Source: Diphasiastrum complanatum (lineage: Eukaryota > Streptophyta > Lycopodiopsida > Lycopodiales > Lycopodiaceae). Taken from it: a stretch of DNA of 64,000 nt. The DNA lies in NCBI GenBank assembly GCA_029204225.1, contig CM055095.1:38280597-38344596 (forward strand), read 5' to 3'. Made by a program: the position numbers and the translations under genes. Below are positions 58,013-64,000 of this stretch, piece after piece. Numbering within the stretch: position 1 is the stretch's first letter; every line of letters starts with the position of its first letter. Below the pieces are notes generated by a model, which saw only the letters and a list, made by a program, of their open reading frames with translations, was not told where the DNA came from and did no database searches.

Positions 58013-58688
58013 CATGCGGGAGTTAAAACTGAAGCCATGTAACTTTACCGGATCAAGCTTGTTTTTGAAGTGCTTTTCGATGACAATGTCGGCAACTGCC
58101 TGGCTTCTCAAAATCCCATGAAAACAGAAAGACTAGTAAGTACCAGATACTTTTCAAAAGCTTTGGGCATGATTAGAATAGCAAAACATCATCACCCAAA
58201 ATTAGAGCGCGTTGTTGATTGATAACAGGATGGAACAATGAGGAATGAAAATAACTGCACTACTGCAACTCTAAAATCAAATGCCACAGCAATCACAAAT
58301 AACTGGTAATTATTATTCATCGATGTTACGGGAGAACTCTGTTCAGAGAAAACTTATATCTGCACTCTACTTGAAGAGTAAAGTTTAAACTAGCATCGTC
58401 AATAAACGGAATATTTCCTGCAATATTCTGCTTAAAGCAAAAAGGAAGCACCATGTTGTAAATGCCTTCCTAGATTAACTCTATTAAAAATTTCAGAGGA
58501 AATGTACGGACACGCATCTCGACATGAGTAAGATAAGGTTGTCCATCAGGATTCCGGGATATGTGTACTTTCTGTCCCTTCAATTCTCCAGCAGCAATCC
58601 ATTCTTTCAAGACAGAAGGATGAGACCACATAGCTTGCATATCGTCTGGCTCAACCCAATCATCCCAGTACTTCATACTTGGAGCCAT
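33310..58688 (-). CDS. Two-module lytic-transglycosylase-like (SLT/GH23-fold) plant protein, 11 coding exons
   Basis: Minus strand, complement(join(33,310..33,439, 33,597..33,710, 34,723..34,832, 35,111..35,164, 38,031..38,203, 39,640..39,722, 39,922..40,044, 40,243..40,359, 40,603..40,733, 58,049..58,099, 58,512..58,688)). All junctions are GT-AG and phases match exactly, giving 420 aa and a TAA. ATG 58,688 follows an in-frame TAG at 58,716-58,718. Module 1: YWDDW domain (6-59), AVADI helix, SLT core with AIAEIES (Glu86-Ser87), GLMQ (106-109), [17 protein letters not shown] and [10 protein letters not shown] Thr/Pro linker (about 200-228) follows. Module 2 repeats this: YWDEK (234-), AVAEI, TIADISS, GIMQ (326-329), [26 protein letters not shown]. 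There is no signal peptide or transit peptide. The domain order matches a conserved plant protein family of unknown role, recalled from memory. Enzyme activity is inferred only. Intron 2 is 17.3 kb and full of transposons. Confidence 0.9.
34086..34263 (-). pseudogene. Arg/Gly/Asp-rich coding fragment inside intron 9
   Basis: On the minus strand, one frame of about 58 codons reads as an RGG-like tail ([19 protein letters not shown], later GRGGRSSYD) ending in TAA at 34,086-34,088. It resembles the C-terminal tails of RNA-binding or helicase proteins, but no folded domain is present. Upstream the frame hits a TAG. It lies between exons 9 and 10 of the SLT-like gene, near a MITE-type terminus at 34,481. 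It is likely a captured gene fragment, and an alternative exon is less likely. Confidence 0.45.
34440..34481. repeat. Terminus of another GTTGCCC-type element
   Basis: GTTCCGGAACAGAACGCG...GGAACGGGCAAC ends at 34,481, followed by TA. It closely matches the right end of the MITE at 32,672. I could not place its left end with confidence. Confidence 0.5.
36199..36357 (+). pseudogene. Ty3/Gypsy integrase-core fragment
   Basis: An open stretch in one frame reads [13 protein letters not shown]...[22 protein letters not shown], the central part of a Gypsy integrase catalytic core. The usual VSDRD is GDHD here. It ends at TAG 36,358. It is isolated in intron 7 of the SLT-like gene, antisense to it. 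Confidence 0.75.
41597..41710. repeat. Degenerate 28-bp tandem repeat
   Basis: About four units of TTTTTCAA(A/C)CTACA(C/T)TTTCAAGCAATCA with 28-bp spacing (for example 41,651 and 41,679). It lies in intron 2, about 0.9 kb upstream of exon 3 of the SLT-like gene. Confidence 0.75.
42467..43625 (-). pseudogene. Ty3/Gypsy RNase H end and integrase remnant
   Basis: Minus strand from about 43,625: the RNase H end (ADALLR), then the integrase zinc-binding module ([14 protein letters not shown]...YVQHC, about 43,320 to 43,190). A gap covers most of the catalytic core. Then [25 protein letters not shown] (about 42,900) and a C-terminal [18 protein letters not shown]...KISPRYCGP (about 42,630 to 42,540). 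Several stops interrupt it. It is oriented with the host gene and is a different family from the + strand Gypsy at 45-48 kb. Confidence 0.8.
43913..44055. repeat. Two tandem copies of a 72-bp unit with CACGTG cores
   Basis: The unit CATGTGTCA...ACCAAGTGTCCCAGTGAGCATGTGACACGTGTC recurs 72 bp downstream (GTCCCAGT at 43,941 and 44,013). Each copy has a CACGTG palindrome. A TATAAAA follows at about 44,149, so the block may be a remnant LTR promoter. Confidence 0.65.
44640..44999 (+). pseudogene. LINE remnant, 5' part (endonuclease-RT linker and RT start)
   Basis: Shifted frames read [14 protein letters not shown], then [32 protein letters not shown] and GLQAKE-AGYYK. These are the RT block-0/1 motifs of L1-type LINEs, and the nearby complete LINE has [11 protein letters not shown] at the same place. 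It is interrupted at 45,004 by the inverted-repeat Gypsy unit and resumes at 48,182. Confidence 0.75.
45005..48181 (+). mobile_element. Gypsy-derived unit with inverted terminal repeats, inserted in a LINE
   Basis: A 3,177-bp unit bounded by 72-bp inverted repeats at 45,005-45,076 and 48,110-48,181 (about 68/72 identical; ends CTACTACTTACTGC...GCAGTAAGTAGTAG). It splits a LINE RT frame: AGYYK before, KDHDHLITL after. The flanking 5-mers ACAAA (45,000-45,004) and AAAAA (48,182-48,186) resemble a 5-bp target duplication with one mismatch. Inside is a Ty3/Gypsy gag(part)-pol. Normal Gypsy elements have direct LTRs, so this arrangement is unusual. Confidence 0.75.
45081..48103 (+). pseudogene. 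Ty3/Gypsy chromovirus gag(partial)-pol, decayed
   Basis: Reading + strand across frameshifts: zinc knuckle [14 protein letters not shown] (about 45,262); protease [11 protein letters not shown] (about 45,490; the family usually has DSG); RT 46,160-46,661 with [12 protein letters not shown] and VYLDD; connection; RNase H 46,919-47,340 with [13 protein letters not shown] (the usual Asp is Asn) and NSVADALSR; integrase zinc-binding domain [13 protein letters not shown]...CGQCQ (47,610-47,760). The integrase catalytic core is deleted (after 47,855). A chromodomain follows, EYLVRWKG...DDTWE (47,958-48,010), then TAG at about 48,101. The gag N-terminus is missing right at the left inverted repeat. 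Not functional on its own. Confidence 0.88.
48182..48945 (+). pseudogene. LINE remnant, 3' part (RT palm and thumb)
   Basis: Continues the frame broken at 44,999: [41 protein letters not shown] (usual YADD is MDD here), [46 protein letters not shown]. Stops and shifts throughout. It is followed directly by a Copia fragment. Confidence 0.75.
48950..50220 (+). pseudogene. Ty1/Copia integrase C-terminus and RT N-terminus remnant
   Basis: The integrase tail reads [22 protein letters not shown]...[14 protein letters not shown]...ISRDVIFDE (49,090-49,320). After a linker, the RT starts at 49,740 with [21 protein letters not shown] and [10 protein letters not shown]. It decays after 49,957 to ALYGLK-AWY near 50,165-50,195, where the GC-rich LINE 5' region begins. 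The 3' half of the element is not seen beyond the LINE. Confidence 0.8.
50240..50455 (+). repeat. Short tandem monomers in the LINE 5' UTR
   Basis: CTGGTGCGCTGC recurs at 50,240, 50,254 and 50,268 (14-bp period) and about seven more times, some with one change, up to about 50,455, interrupted by a CT run. The layout recalls the monomer promoters of some animal L1s. Promoter function is inferred. Confidence 0.75.
50594..51502 (+). CDS. LINE ORF1 protein (coiled coil + RRM-like)
   Basis: 302 aa from ATG 50,594 (MAPKKKEG; the frame extends upstream without an ATG through repeat DNA). It has a basic start, a Pro-rich segment, a heptad-type coiled coil at about residues 57-160, then an RRM-like region with NIRVRGI (191-197) and NVLFIKFRS (233-241), and a basic C-terminal part to 302. 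This layout matches L1 ORF1p, an RNA-binding, trimer-forming chaperone that coats LINE RNA. Plant LINE ORF1 proteins more often carry a zinc knuckle, and none is seen here. It ends in TAG 51,500-51,502, in frame with ORF2. Confidence 0.85.
   Translation: MAPKKKEGVPTPPSLLDTPPSPVVMEEPSSVTETINMAAIDYTPSKPTESLFAYDLSFIRQEILGLKKQLHLFEAENSKLAKDLFGVTERVEQLEQENIYLKQRIAEKSALEETSNKINSLEKQVEETKTWAALFKPDDMGSKLSSLAKQVEETTSILKQGNHSQISSFPKENDLETVLGEQARRAKKAFNIRVRGIANGGKPLEEATDLLISKLSHVADGFDTAWRSKFDDNVLFIKFRSLSQRNAALRLRAKLKGTFIYMDDDLTNTQWLARKKIILEAKEKGQRVVFIDGKPRFFDLPQ
51503..55054 (+). CDS. LINE ORF2: APE endonuclease, reverse transcriptase, zinc-binding C-terminus
   Basis: The open frame begins right after the ORF1 stop and runs to TAG 55,052-55,054; numbering below starts at codon 51,551. 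The AP endonuclease keeps N7 (WNCNG), E34 (AETHE), D149/N151 (GDFNAR) and D256-H257 (SDHSLL). [32 protein letters not shown] (595-), [17 protein letters not shown] (696-699). A zinc motif C1026-x2-C-x9-H-x4-C1044 follows. The C-terminus has a PIP-box-like QAHITQFF. No in-frame ATG occurs before 51,791, which lies beyond the first catalytic residues. All known catalytic motifs are present, so it could be active if translated. Confidence 0.93.
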   Translation, partial: ELGAPGYRSYPRSPTNLRLGFWNCNGFLSSSSAGDFADFIRKCDILLLAETHESLYHPLPNIQEYSWHSAFRPFVRGKTCRGSGGVACLYRDTTVQMVKQDPYARYIWLHIIGSLLGLPQDIYIAVCYFAPQTSVFAEFGGDPFQALSDDIAIFSQQGSILLAGDFNARTSSRQTEFHAATDLLRLYPLDMGLDRVSQDADTPATSFGEQLITLAETHALAILNGLTQWPSSSAYTCYPHGGGHSVVDYFIGSPALISHISDFSITPPTISDHSLLHMSLGHITSSLQISCSLPTHKRIPFTQSGFTNYTTILSQLLANFPFMAPIDQQATFLSTSLLAAASSSFPTKTTSSHRSVHNRWYDAECRSLHNHVTYARSHSPATLKQCQKEYHRTTRTKKIKYLQSLCQKMINSLDSPSSSFFWKHFTRHSSTLAPIAIESWIEYATELYTTDSPPTSLSPRPDHCSLFTPDMVENAIKHAKLNKATDYDSLSVDFLKPVAHLISPYIAHVFNTAVTSGFPTAWCTNILHPILKAGDPMNVGNYRTIMIGHTLAKIYGSILQTVTGSFAETEGLHAMGQAGFRPGYSTSDQIFILRCIIEEARHRKQRIYCCFVDFRKAFDSVPRHLLFQRLSSLGFSEDTIAAIITLYERVLARFRDGSGWSSQIHSTIGVKQGCPLSPTLFALYIDDLERIIREEGGEGCPLADIIIPILLYADDVVLLSSSAAGLQSHLSALHHFCQRWGLTVNLKKTKIMVFNTNRQHMRDVIFYYDGLPIEIVTSYTYLGVLFSGPLLTFRPAATARLRKGHTALVHMERFCSTYYVQDPATRCLLFSATVSPVVLYSAETWCPDLSRDTWRDLTRIQILMLSRIIRAKPSVPHDIILAEFASPPLVVGAMFQIITFLHRVSDLDTSRYIVAALTSSCTLADQGAKHSWYRSVSALLQTWGLSALDLPNGTHAYIRQQIYRSYIRTIWSHPDPDRVKLHYYGTHLLRLDVSGLPILPVYLTQTLSFGLRYRIGQLRVSSHQLAIETGRYTDTPRLQRICQLCSLQEVEDEFHFIFRCPVYYEIRGRYHCLYRNIPLTLSSFLEYSDARCVGLLLREMYILRASLLPTLSDMDSSQAHITQFFQKRDRVDISVADFDVPVRRSKTQRVSARSSATRSSYASHQPTSRPNTTITHYFQLARS
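55270..55358. repeat. LINE 3' tail: (TAA)n-(TTCTAA)n-(TC)n-(GC)n
   Basis: TAATAATAAT, then TCTAAT units, about 23 TC units (55,293-55,338) and about 10 CG units (to 55,358). It marks the 3' end of the LINE. The GC run is a Z-DNA-prone sequence. Confidence 0.9.
55359..57941. other. Intron 2 sequence without recognised features
   Basis: This part of the 17.3-kb intron has no transposon domain I can identify. A phrase GTTTTCCACCTCCGGC occurs twice (about 56,733 and 56,891). Short ORFs (56,784; 57,065) have no motifs. Confidence 0.45.
57942..58011. repeat. (TC)n microsatellite beside the intron-2 donor site
   Basis: About 35 TC units ((GA)n on the coding strand) begin about 38 bases downstream of the 5' splice site GTAAAG at 58,048 of the SLT-like gene. 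Confidence 0.95.
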
Positions 58689-59576
58689 CCTTCTCAAAAT
58701 TTCGGTCAGCTCTGCCTACTTCCAGCAGTAGCAAGCTCTCTATTTATCAATTAACTTCAAATCAAAAGCTATAATTCTTTCAACCCAGTGGCTGTCTAAG
58801 TCATGTGTATGACCACGGAAAAGCAATATGGCCTCATTATAATGGTTTAACATTTCCCAATTCATTCTTCATTTGCAAAAGCTTTTGCAAATACCAGTAA
58901 AAACCACCCATGTGGCTTTTCTCGATCACTTCACTGCAAAATACATGTTTCAGATGTATGAGTGCCACGTATTGTGATATTTCAACCATCTCAAAACAGG
59001 TTGGCATTCTGAGGTTTGAACTAGATTGCGTAATCCAACATTTTATGCAGTAGACCTTAATAGTAACATAATGTCCACCATAGACTTAAAATCAAATCAT
59101 GGATACCAATAATAGGTTGTTCTTGAAACCTACAGTATCTTGCTGGTCTCTGATGAATATGTAATCATACATAGCAAACAAAGAAGTGAAGAAGTTTCTC
59201 TGGCATTTTCTGGAACCTACCAAAGCTGAAAACAAACAGTCTTTTCCTTTTCCTATCAAGCAAAATTGTAATCGTAGATAATTGCTTAAAATAACTATCA
59301 CAAACCACTGATTCCAGACATTGCAACGACTCAGACTACAATGAAAAACAACTCTTGCATAGAAGCAGACAACATCCAAAACCATGAACATTCTCGATGA
59401 ATTTTGCTAAACAGAGATTATGCTTCAAAACAGTCCAAAAGCTTCTGATGATGAGCCCTGCTGATTTTGGTTCTGAACATACCTCATAGGAAAAACTTAA
59501 AACATAACTTGTCAAGAAAGCTGGTTTGGTGGACAACTTGCTCACCATAAAGATGAAGCTTGTTCAATTTTAGAAC

Positions 59577-59983
59577 TGTTGAAATATGTTGCCTACTGTA
59601 TCCTTTCTTATCAAAAAAATTATCAAATGTACGTTGTAGAAATGTCTTGGGGGCAATAAAGTGTAAACACATTGTAACCCTTCCCGTATAACTTTTTGCA
59701 AGTAATGGAATGGAAGTAGGCCCAAGTGGCCTAGAACACAAGCTAGTGGTTGACACCTCCTCATATAAACGCACATGTACTTTGTGGAGCTTCCTCCATC
59801 ATAACTAGGAGCCTCCTCGCCCTAGTTGGTAATGCACACACACTTTTTGGAGTCCAGCACTTGATTCAGGGAGCTTATGGGATATTCATTTGTGTTTGGT
59901 GTTCCTCATCATTCTAGTTATTTCTCTTCCTTTTATGGTTTTATTCCTTAGCTAGGGCTACCACTTTGCCGTGGTATCAGAGC
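59577..59983 (+). mobile_element. Probable Copia LTR with primer site
   Basis: TGGTATCAGAGC at 59,972-59,983 is an exact initiator-Met primer site. Upstream, TATAAAC at 59,764 and a possible start TGTTGAAATATG at 59,577 suggest a roughly 395-bp LTR, but its end (TTTGCCG) is not the usual CA, so the boundaries are uncertain. Confidence 0.5.
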
Positions 59984-60457
59984 TCTTGTAGTTCTTGTCA
60001 GCCTATGATTGCGTGCAATCACCTTTGTCGATCAAGGGAGAGGGAACAGACTCGTTTCTATCAGATTTTGTTCAAAAACAAGATTTTCTCCAAGCTTGTC
60101 AAATCTTGAGAGAGGGAAATACATGGATCAAAACAAGGTGCAATTAGCATAGTTGGAGAGCACTCATCAAGGGGAAGATAGCCATACAAAATCCATTGGC
60201 TTTTACGTGAAAATTCTAGAAGCTTCTTGGAACAGCTGACCTTGAAGTAGGGCGCACTTTATGTCGAGAGATCAAGTAAGGTGCCCCCAAGTGGATCTAG
60301 GGTAAGGGCTAGCATGGCAAGTTCTTTTAAAGAAAGAAGCCCTTGGGTATTCATCAAGTGGCAAAATACCCTAATTGGATTCAAACCATAGTCTATAAAC
60401 GCATATCAATTCTTGAGTTCTTTCAAAGTATTCTGCCATTAACTTCGACAATCAAGC

Positions 60458-61640
60458 ATGGCTAGTCTTTGTGAAAATCTGCTTAGTGAATCAAATAAAT
60501 TTGATCGCACAGATTACAATATGTGGAAATTTGAGATGCAAAACGCTCTTGTGGACAAAGAGCATTCGGAGATATTCCTCAAATACAGCCTAAACTCAAA
60601 AACAAGAGGTTAGAAGGCACATATGTCATAGAGTCATCAATCTTTTGCGAAAGGATAGTATATTTCCTCACATAAGAGATACTAAAGGACCACATGAGGC
60701 GTAGGAGATTCATGTCCATGTCTAAAACTATTAACACAACAAGAGTCCTTAAACTGAACAATAGAGCTCACACTCTCAAGATGGATTCGAGTGATTCAAT
60801 TAATGAACACATTACAAAGGTCAAGTAACTTTAAGTGGCTTGTGACTATTGGTGTAAGCGCTATTGAAATGGATGTAATGCCTATGATATGATATACACT
60901 TAAAAAAACTATGTTAAAATGATCTCCACAAGGGAGAGAAATTCGTCGTTTGAGGAGTTGTGTGCTCTATAGTCACAAGAGGAGATGAGAAAAAATCTTT
61001 CAAAGAAGGAAGATTTTGTGTAGCACGCCTTTGCTTATAAAAAAAGGAATTTGCCAAAGGCCAAAGGGAGGAAATACAAGTCAAAAGACTCAAAACAAGG
61101 TCTGGAGCAATAGATGAACAAGTTGCAGGTTTCAGATGGACAAAGTTCAGATTCTTCAACTACCCCAAGACAAAAGGGTATTGCAACTATTGTAGAAACA
61201 AACGCTTTGCTTTTTTATACCGCAAGAAACGGCATGAGCAGAAGAATCGCAAGAAGCAATTGGGTCAAGGAGTTGGTTACAAAGGAGAGTGAAGAAGACA
61301 TGAGATAACTTGAGTTAATCATTGTCGCATTGGCTACACAATCCACCTATGGTGGATGGTACATAGATTCATGAGCTCAAATCATTTTTGGTGCTCAAAT
61401 CAAACAAAGATGGTAAGTACATTTCAAGTAAACCATTAAAATTTGCAAGGCGAATGATATCAAGATGCAATTCACCACTCCACAAACACCTCAAAAATTG
61501 GCATAGCCGAGCGGAAGAACAAGTCGATTGCAGAATATGCTATGAGCAAATTCGAGGCAAAGAAGTTGCCAAATCTGAATTAGGTTGAAGTATTCTATAT
61601 TGTAGTATTCTTGTGGACTAGAAGCCCACAAAAGCGTGCA
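60458..61640 (+). pseudogene. Ty1/Copia gag-protease-integrase relic
   Basis: Gag starts at ATG 60,458 (MASLCENLLSE...YNMWKFEMQNAL). It decays through frameshifts to a damaged zinc knuckle (CNYCR, about 61,185) and a protease motif GGWYIDS with TGA replacing Gly (about 61,350-61,372). It then passes directly to an integrase core fragment (GKYISSK...KFC or KFAR, TTPQTPQ, about 61,408-61,500). The rest is lost. It lies downstream of the primer site at 59,972, so both probably belong to one element. Confidence 0.75.
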
Positions 61641-63260
61641 CTATTTTCCCTCCTAAACCCTAACTTGTAGATAAGGTTGGCTAAGTCTCTAGAAGCTTCC
61701 ATTTTGTAGCATCTCTCAAGTATAGATGAGGACTAGAGAGTCAAAACACTCATTATTCAGGTTTGAATGTTGGTATTGTCTTAACTCTTCGTGAAGGAAC
61801 CTCTCGCTATTGCTTGTAGGGCTTTAGTTATTGATCCTTAGAGATGTACCTCAATCTTCTTTGTACAGGAGCATTATTGTTGACACATTTATGGTCTTCT
61901 ATGCTTCACTAACATCAAAAGTTTGTAACTGGGAAGCACTTCCAAGAGAATCGCAGAGTATGTTGCATGTCTGAAGTTGATTTGCTATGCAAAGTCATCC
62001 TTACAAATGAGCATCAATGGTCTAACACAAGTGTCCACCGCATGAAGTAGATTACTAGTATTGATCTCAGGATTTCCTGGAAACTCTTTTACGAGTACAT
62101 ATTAATGTTGAAAGTTATCCTCGCTTCTTCAGAGCACAGTTACCAAATTACAAAAAGGATTTCAATATGGCACAGCGGGAATGCATACGGCATACGGATG
62201 AATACGATGAATACGCCATATCATCAACACTATCAACTTTTTGAGATGAACAAATGTTTAACTTCAAGATTAGAGCTTTACATGTCCCAATGATGCACAA
62301 AAATGGACCAAAGAAAAACTTTAAAAAGACAAAATGGCCTAGAAACTGGAAACTCCTGCCTTTTTTTCAAGGCAAACCTCAAAAACGACCAGAAAATAGC
62401 TGTATACGGCGTTTGAACTTTGCACCATATTTGGGGGTCAAGAACCATTCTTTTGCTTTTTTTGGCCCCTAACTCTCTTCAAATGGCATATTCAATAAAA
62501 TATTGTGTTTTTTGGTAGGCATGCTTCAAAAGTCAAGTTGAAAATTGCTTATGATTTGTTCCACGTGGTGACATATTGGTCATATGGGTTGAGTGTCATT
62601 GAGTTGCCATCCCTCTATTGAAGGCAATGGGCATAGTATTTCATTTTTTGTTCAGCATTGAGCACCATTGTATATTGCCAATCCAAGCAATAAAACTCTG
62701 ATTCCAATCCCATTGCATTTTAACTAACGCGTTGCACCCAATTATTAACCAGATCAATATTAGCATAAGACCCTATCATTGCGTCCAAATATTTCTTAAC
62801 CGGGTTGGTGATAGAAATTGAGCTACATAAACTTCCAAAGTTAAAAATCCCCATGTTATGATTGATTCGAAAGTATGTTTCATTATATTTTCCCCATTTT
62901 CAAGAACATAAAGACATTGGTTCTCATTCACAATCGCACTGCATTTGTTGCAACTGTCAAATCATCACTTAACAATATTTGCAGAAAACTACATACCATT
63001 GAATATGATTACTCAGTATAGCCACTAAGTTCAAATCAACTTATGACATCCTTGAAACCTAATTGTGATATTGATATCCAGTTTCTACATCAATATCAAA
63101 TAATTGTGACTGATAACAAAGTCCAACATTCGCAGCCATCAAAGTTAATGGAGAGGATTCTAGGATCTACAACAATAAATGTACCTTACTCCATCTATTG
63201 CTCAACTCTCACATATGAGTTTTGCTTACAAGATAGTATGAGTTTGATGATCGGTGAGAA
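61641..63260. other. No recognisable gene
   Basis: AT-rich, with short motif-free ORFs only. It may contain decayed LTR sequence of the preceding Copia relic, but no boundary or repeat pair was found. Confidence 0.45.
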
Positions 63261-63554
63261 GTGATATTTAGATTATGAATGATAATCAAGAGGATAACAA
63301 TTATGAAGACCATTATGAGTGGTGCAATAGTGATCGGCTTGAAGACCAATATGATCGACATGAAGGTCACAATCAATACAATATAGTAGTGGTTCTAACT
63401 ATGTAAATGTGATATTTAGATTATGGATGATAATCAAGAGGATAACAATTATGAAGACCATTATGAGTGGTGCAATAGTGATCGGCTTGAAGACCAATAT
63501 GATCGACATGAAGGTCACAATCAATACAATATAGTAGTGTTTCTAACTATGTAA
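63261..63554 (+). repeat. 158-bp tandem duplication carrying a small acidic ORF
   Basis: A unit starting GTGATATTTAGATTATG at 63,261 recurs at 63,419, nearly identical, with the second copy ending at about 63,554. Each copy has a frame of 43 codons from M(N/D)DNQEDNNYED to LTM-stop, rich in Asp, Glu, Asn, His and Tyr. The protein is not recognised. It could be transposon-derived or chance. Confidence 0.8.
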
Positions 63555-64000
63555 GTCAATGCAACGATGATAATTAACCAAATTAATCTTTTTCGGGCAT
63601 CATTACCAACATCATCCTTAGGGTCAATCTTCTTTTATATTAGCACTCCAATTCTAATTTCTCCAAATACATGACATACAACAAAGATTCGTCCAAGCCT
63701 TAAACTTGTGCACACCTGGGCTCCAAATTGAATCCGAACAATTTTCCCCTCTACTCCATAAAGCACACTTGGAGCAGAACCGCTAACAAGCACATGGGCA
63801 CTTGAAAAAAGTCCATGCACTCCATGTATAAGTCTAGGTCTATTTCCGGTTATAGCTCCACATTTGATTCTTGACCTTATGTCAATTCACTATTTCAAAC
63901 ATCATGAACATAGCATTGTGCTTAAACATTCAACCATGATAGCCCTTCGATTTACCCATTGATTAGTATTTGAAACCATTCGTTTCATCCGTAACATTTG
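63555..64000. other. No recognisable gene
   Basis: A 61-codon minus-strand ORF (63,635-63,820) has no motif I recognise and no supporting splice sites. Confidence 0.4.

Noticed and set aside
58470-58697. Minus ORF as a separate paralogous gene
   Set aside because: It contains exon 1 of the same gene. The similarity to exon 7 reflects the internal two-module duplication, and the extra C-terminal residues are intron read-through.
63635-63820. 61-aa hydrophobic minus ORF
   Set aside because: No motif, homology or splice context.

Overview
This window is nuclear DNA of a land plant. It holds spliced genes with GT-AG introns, a plant-specific Dof transcription factor, plant-type Ty1/Copia and Ty3/Gypsy retrotransposons primed by initiator-Met tRNA, a LINE, MITEs and long (GA)n/(TC)n/(TG)n tracts. 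The transposon load and a 17-kb TE-filled intron suggest a large genome. A fern, lycophyte or gymnosperm is plausible, but I cannot settle the lineage from sequence alone.

Only two host genes are convincing. (1) A CYCLING DOF FACTOR-type gene on the + strand (CDS 12,998-13,204 joined to 13,376-15,007; 612 aa). It has the N-terminal CDF motif, the Dof zinc finger and the C-terminal CDF motif, with paired ABRE/G-box sites and a 46-codon upstream ORF in its 5' region. (2) A minus-strand gene that only appears when small exons are assembled: 11 coding exons between 58,688 and 33,310 give an exact 420-aa frame. It is a plant lytic-transglycosylase-like (SLT/GH23 fold) protein built from two tandem copies of a [YWD domain + SLT domain] module. 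The first copy keeps the Glu-Ser and GLMQ signature; the second has Ser in place of the Glu.

Layout: 1-9.1 kb is nested Copia debris: a gag copy, an oppositely oriented Copia, then a Copia with a full 5' LTR whose 3' LTR is cut by another LTR. 9.1-12 kb is non-coding with foldback repeats. 12-15 kb is the CDF gene. 15-18.7 kb shows no gene. 18.7-25.2 kb holds a Mutator-type MITE with a 9-bp target duplication, an LTR with primer site, and a minus-strand Copia with 3' LTR. 25-33 kb holds a TA-flanked DNA element, a Gypsy gag with a repeat-rich leader, and a small MITE. 33-58.7 kb is the SLT-like gene. Its intron 2 (40,734-58,048) contains a minus Gypsy remnant, a LINE remnant split by a Gypsy-derived unit with inverted (not direct) terminal repeats, a Copia remnant, and a near-intact L1-type LINE with two long ORFs. 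58.7-64 kb has a Copia gag/protease/integrase relic and a 158-bp tandem duplication.

The observations most worth a second look are the inverted-repeat-flanked Gypsy unit inserted in a LINE, the in-frame single UAG between LINE ORF1 and an AUG-less ORF2, the C-terminal PIP-box-like motif in ORF2, and the two-module SLT-like gene with one apparently inactive module.
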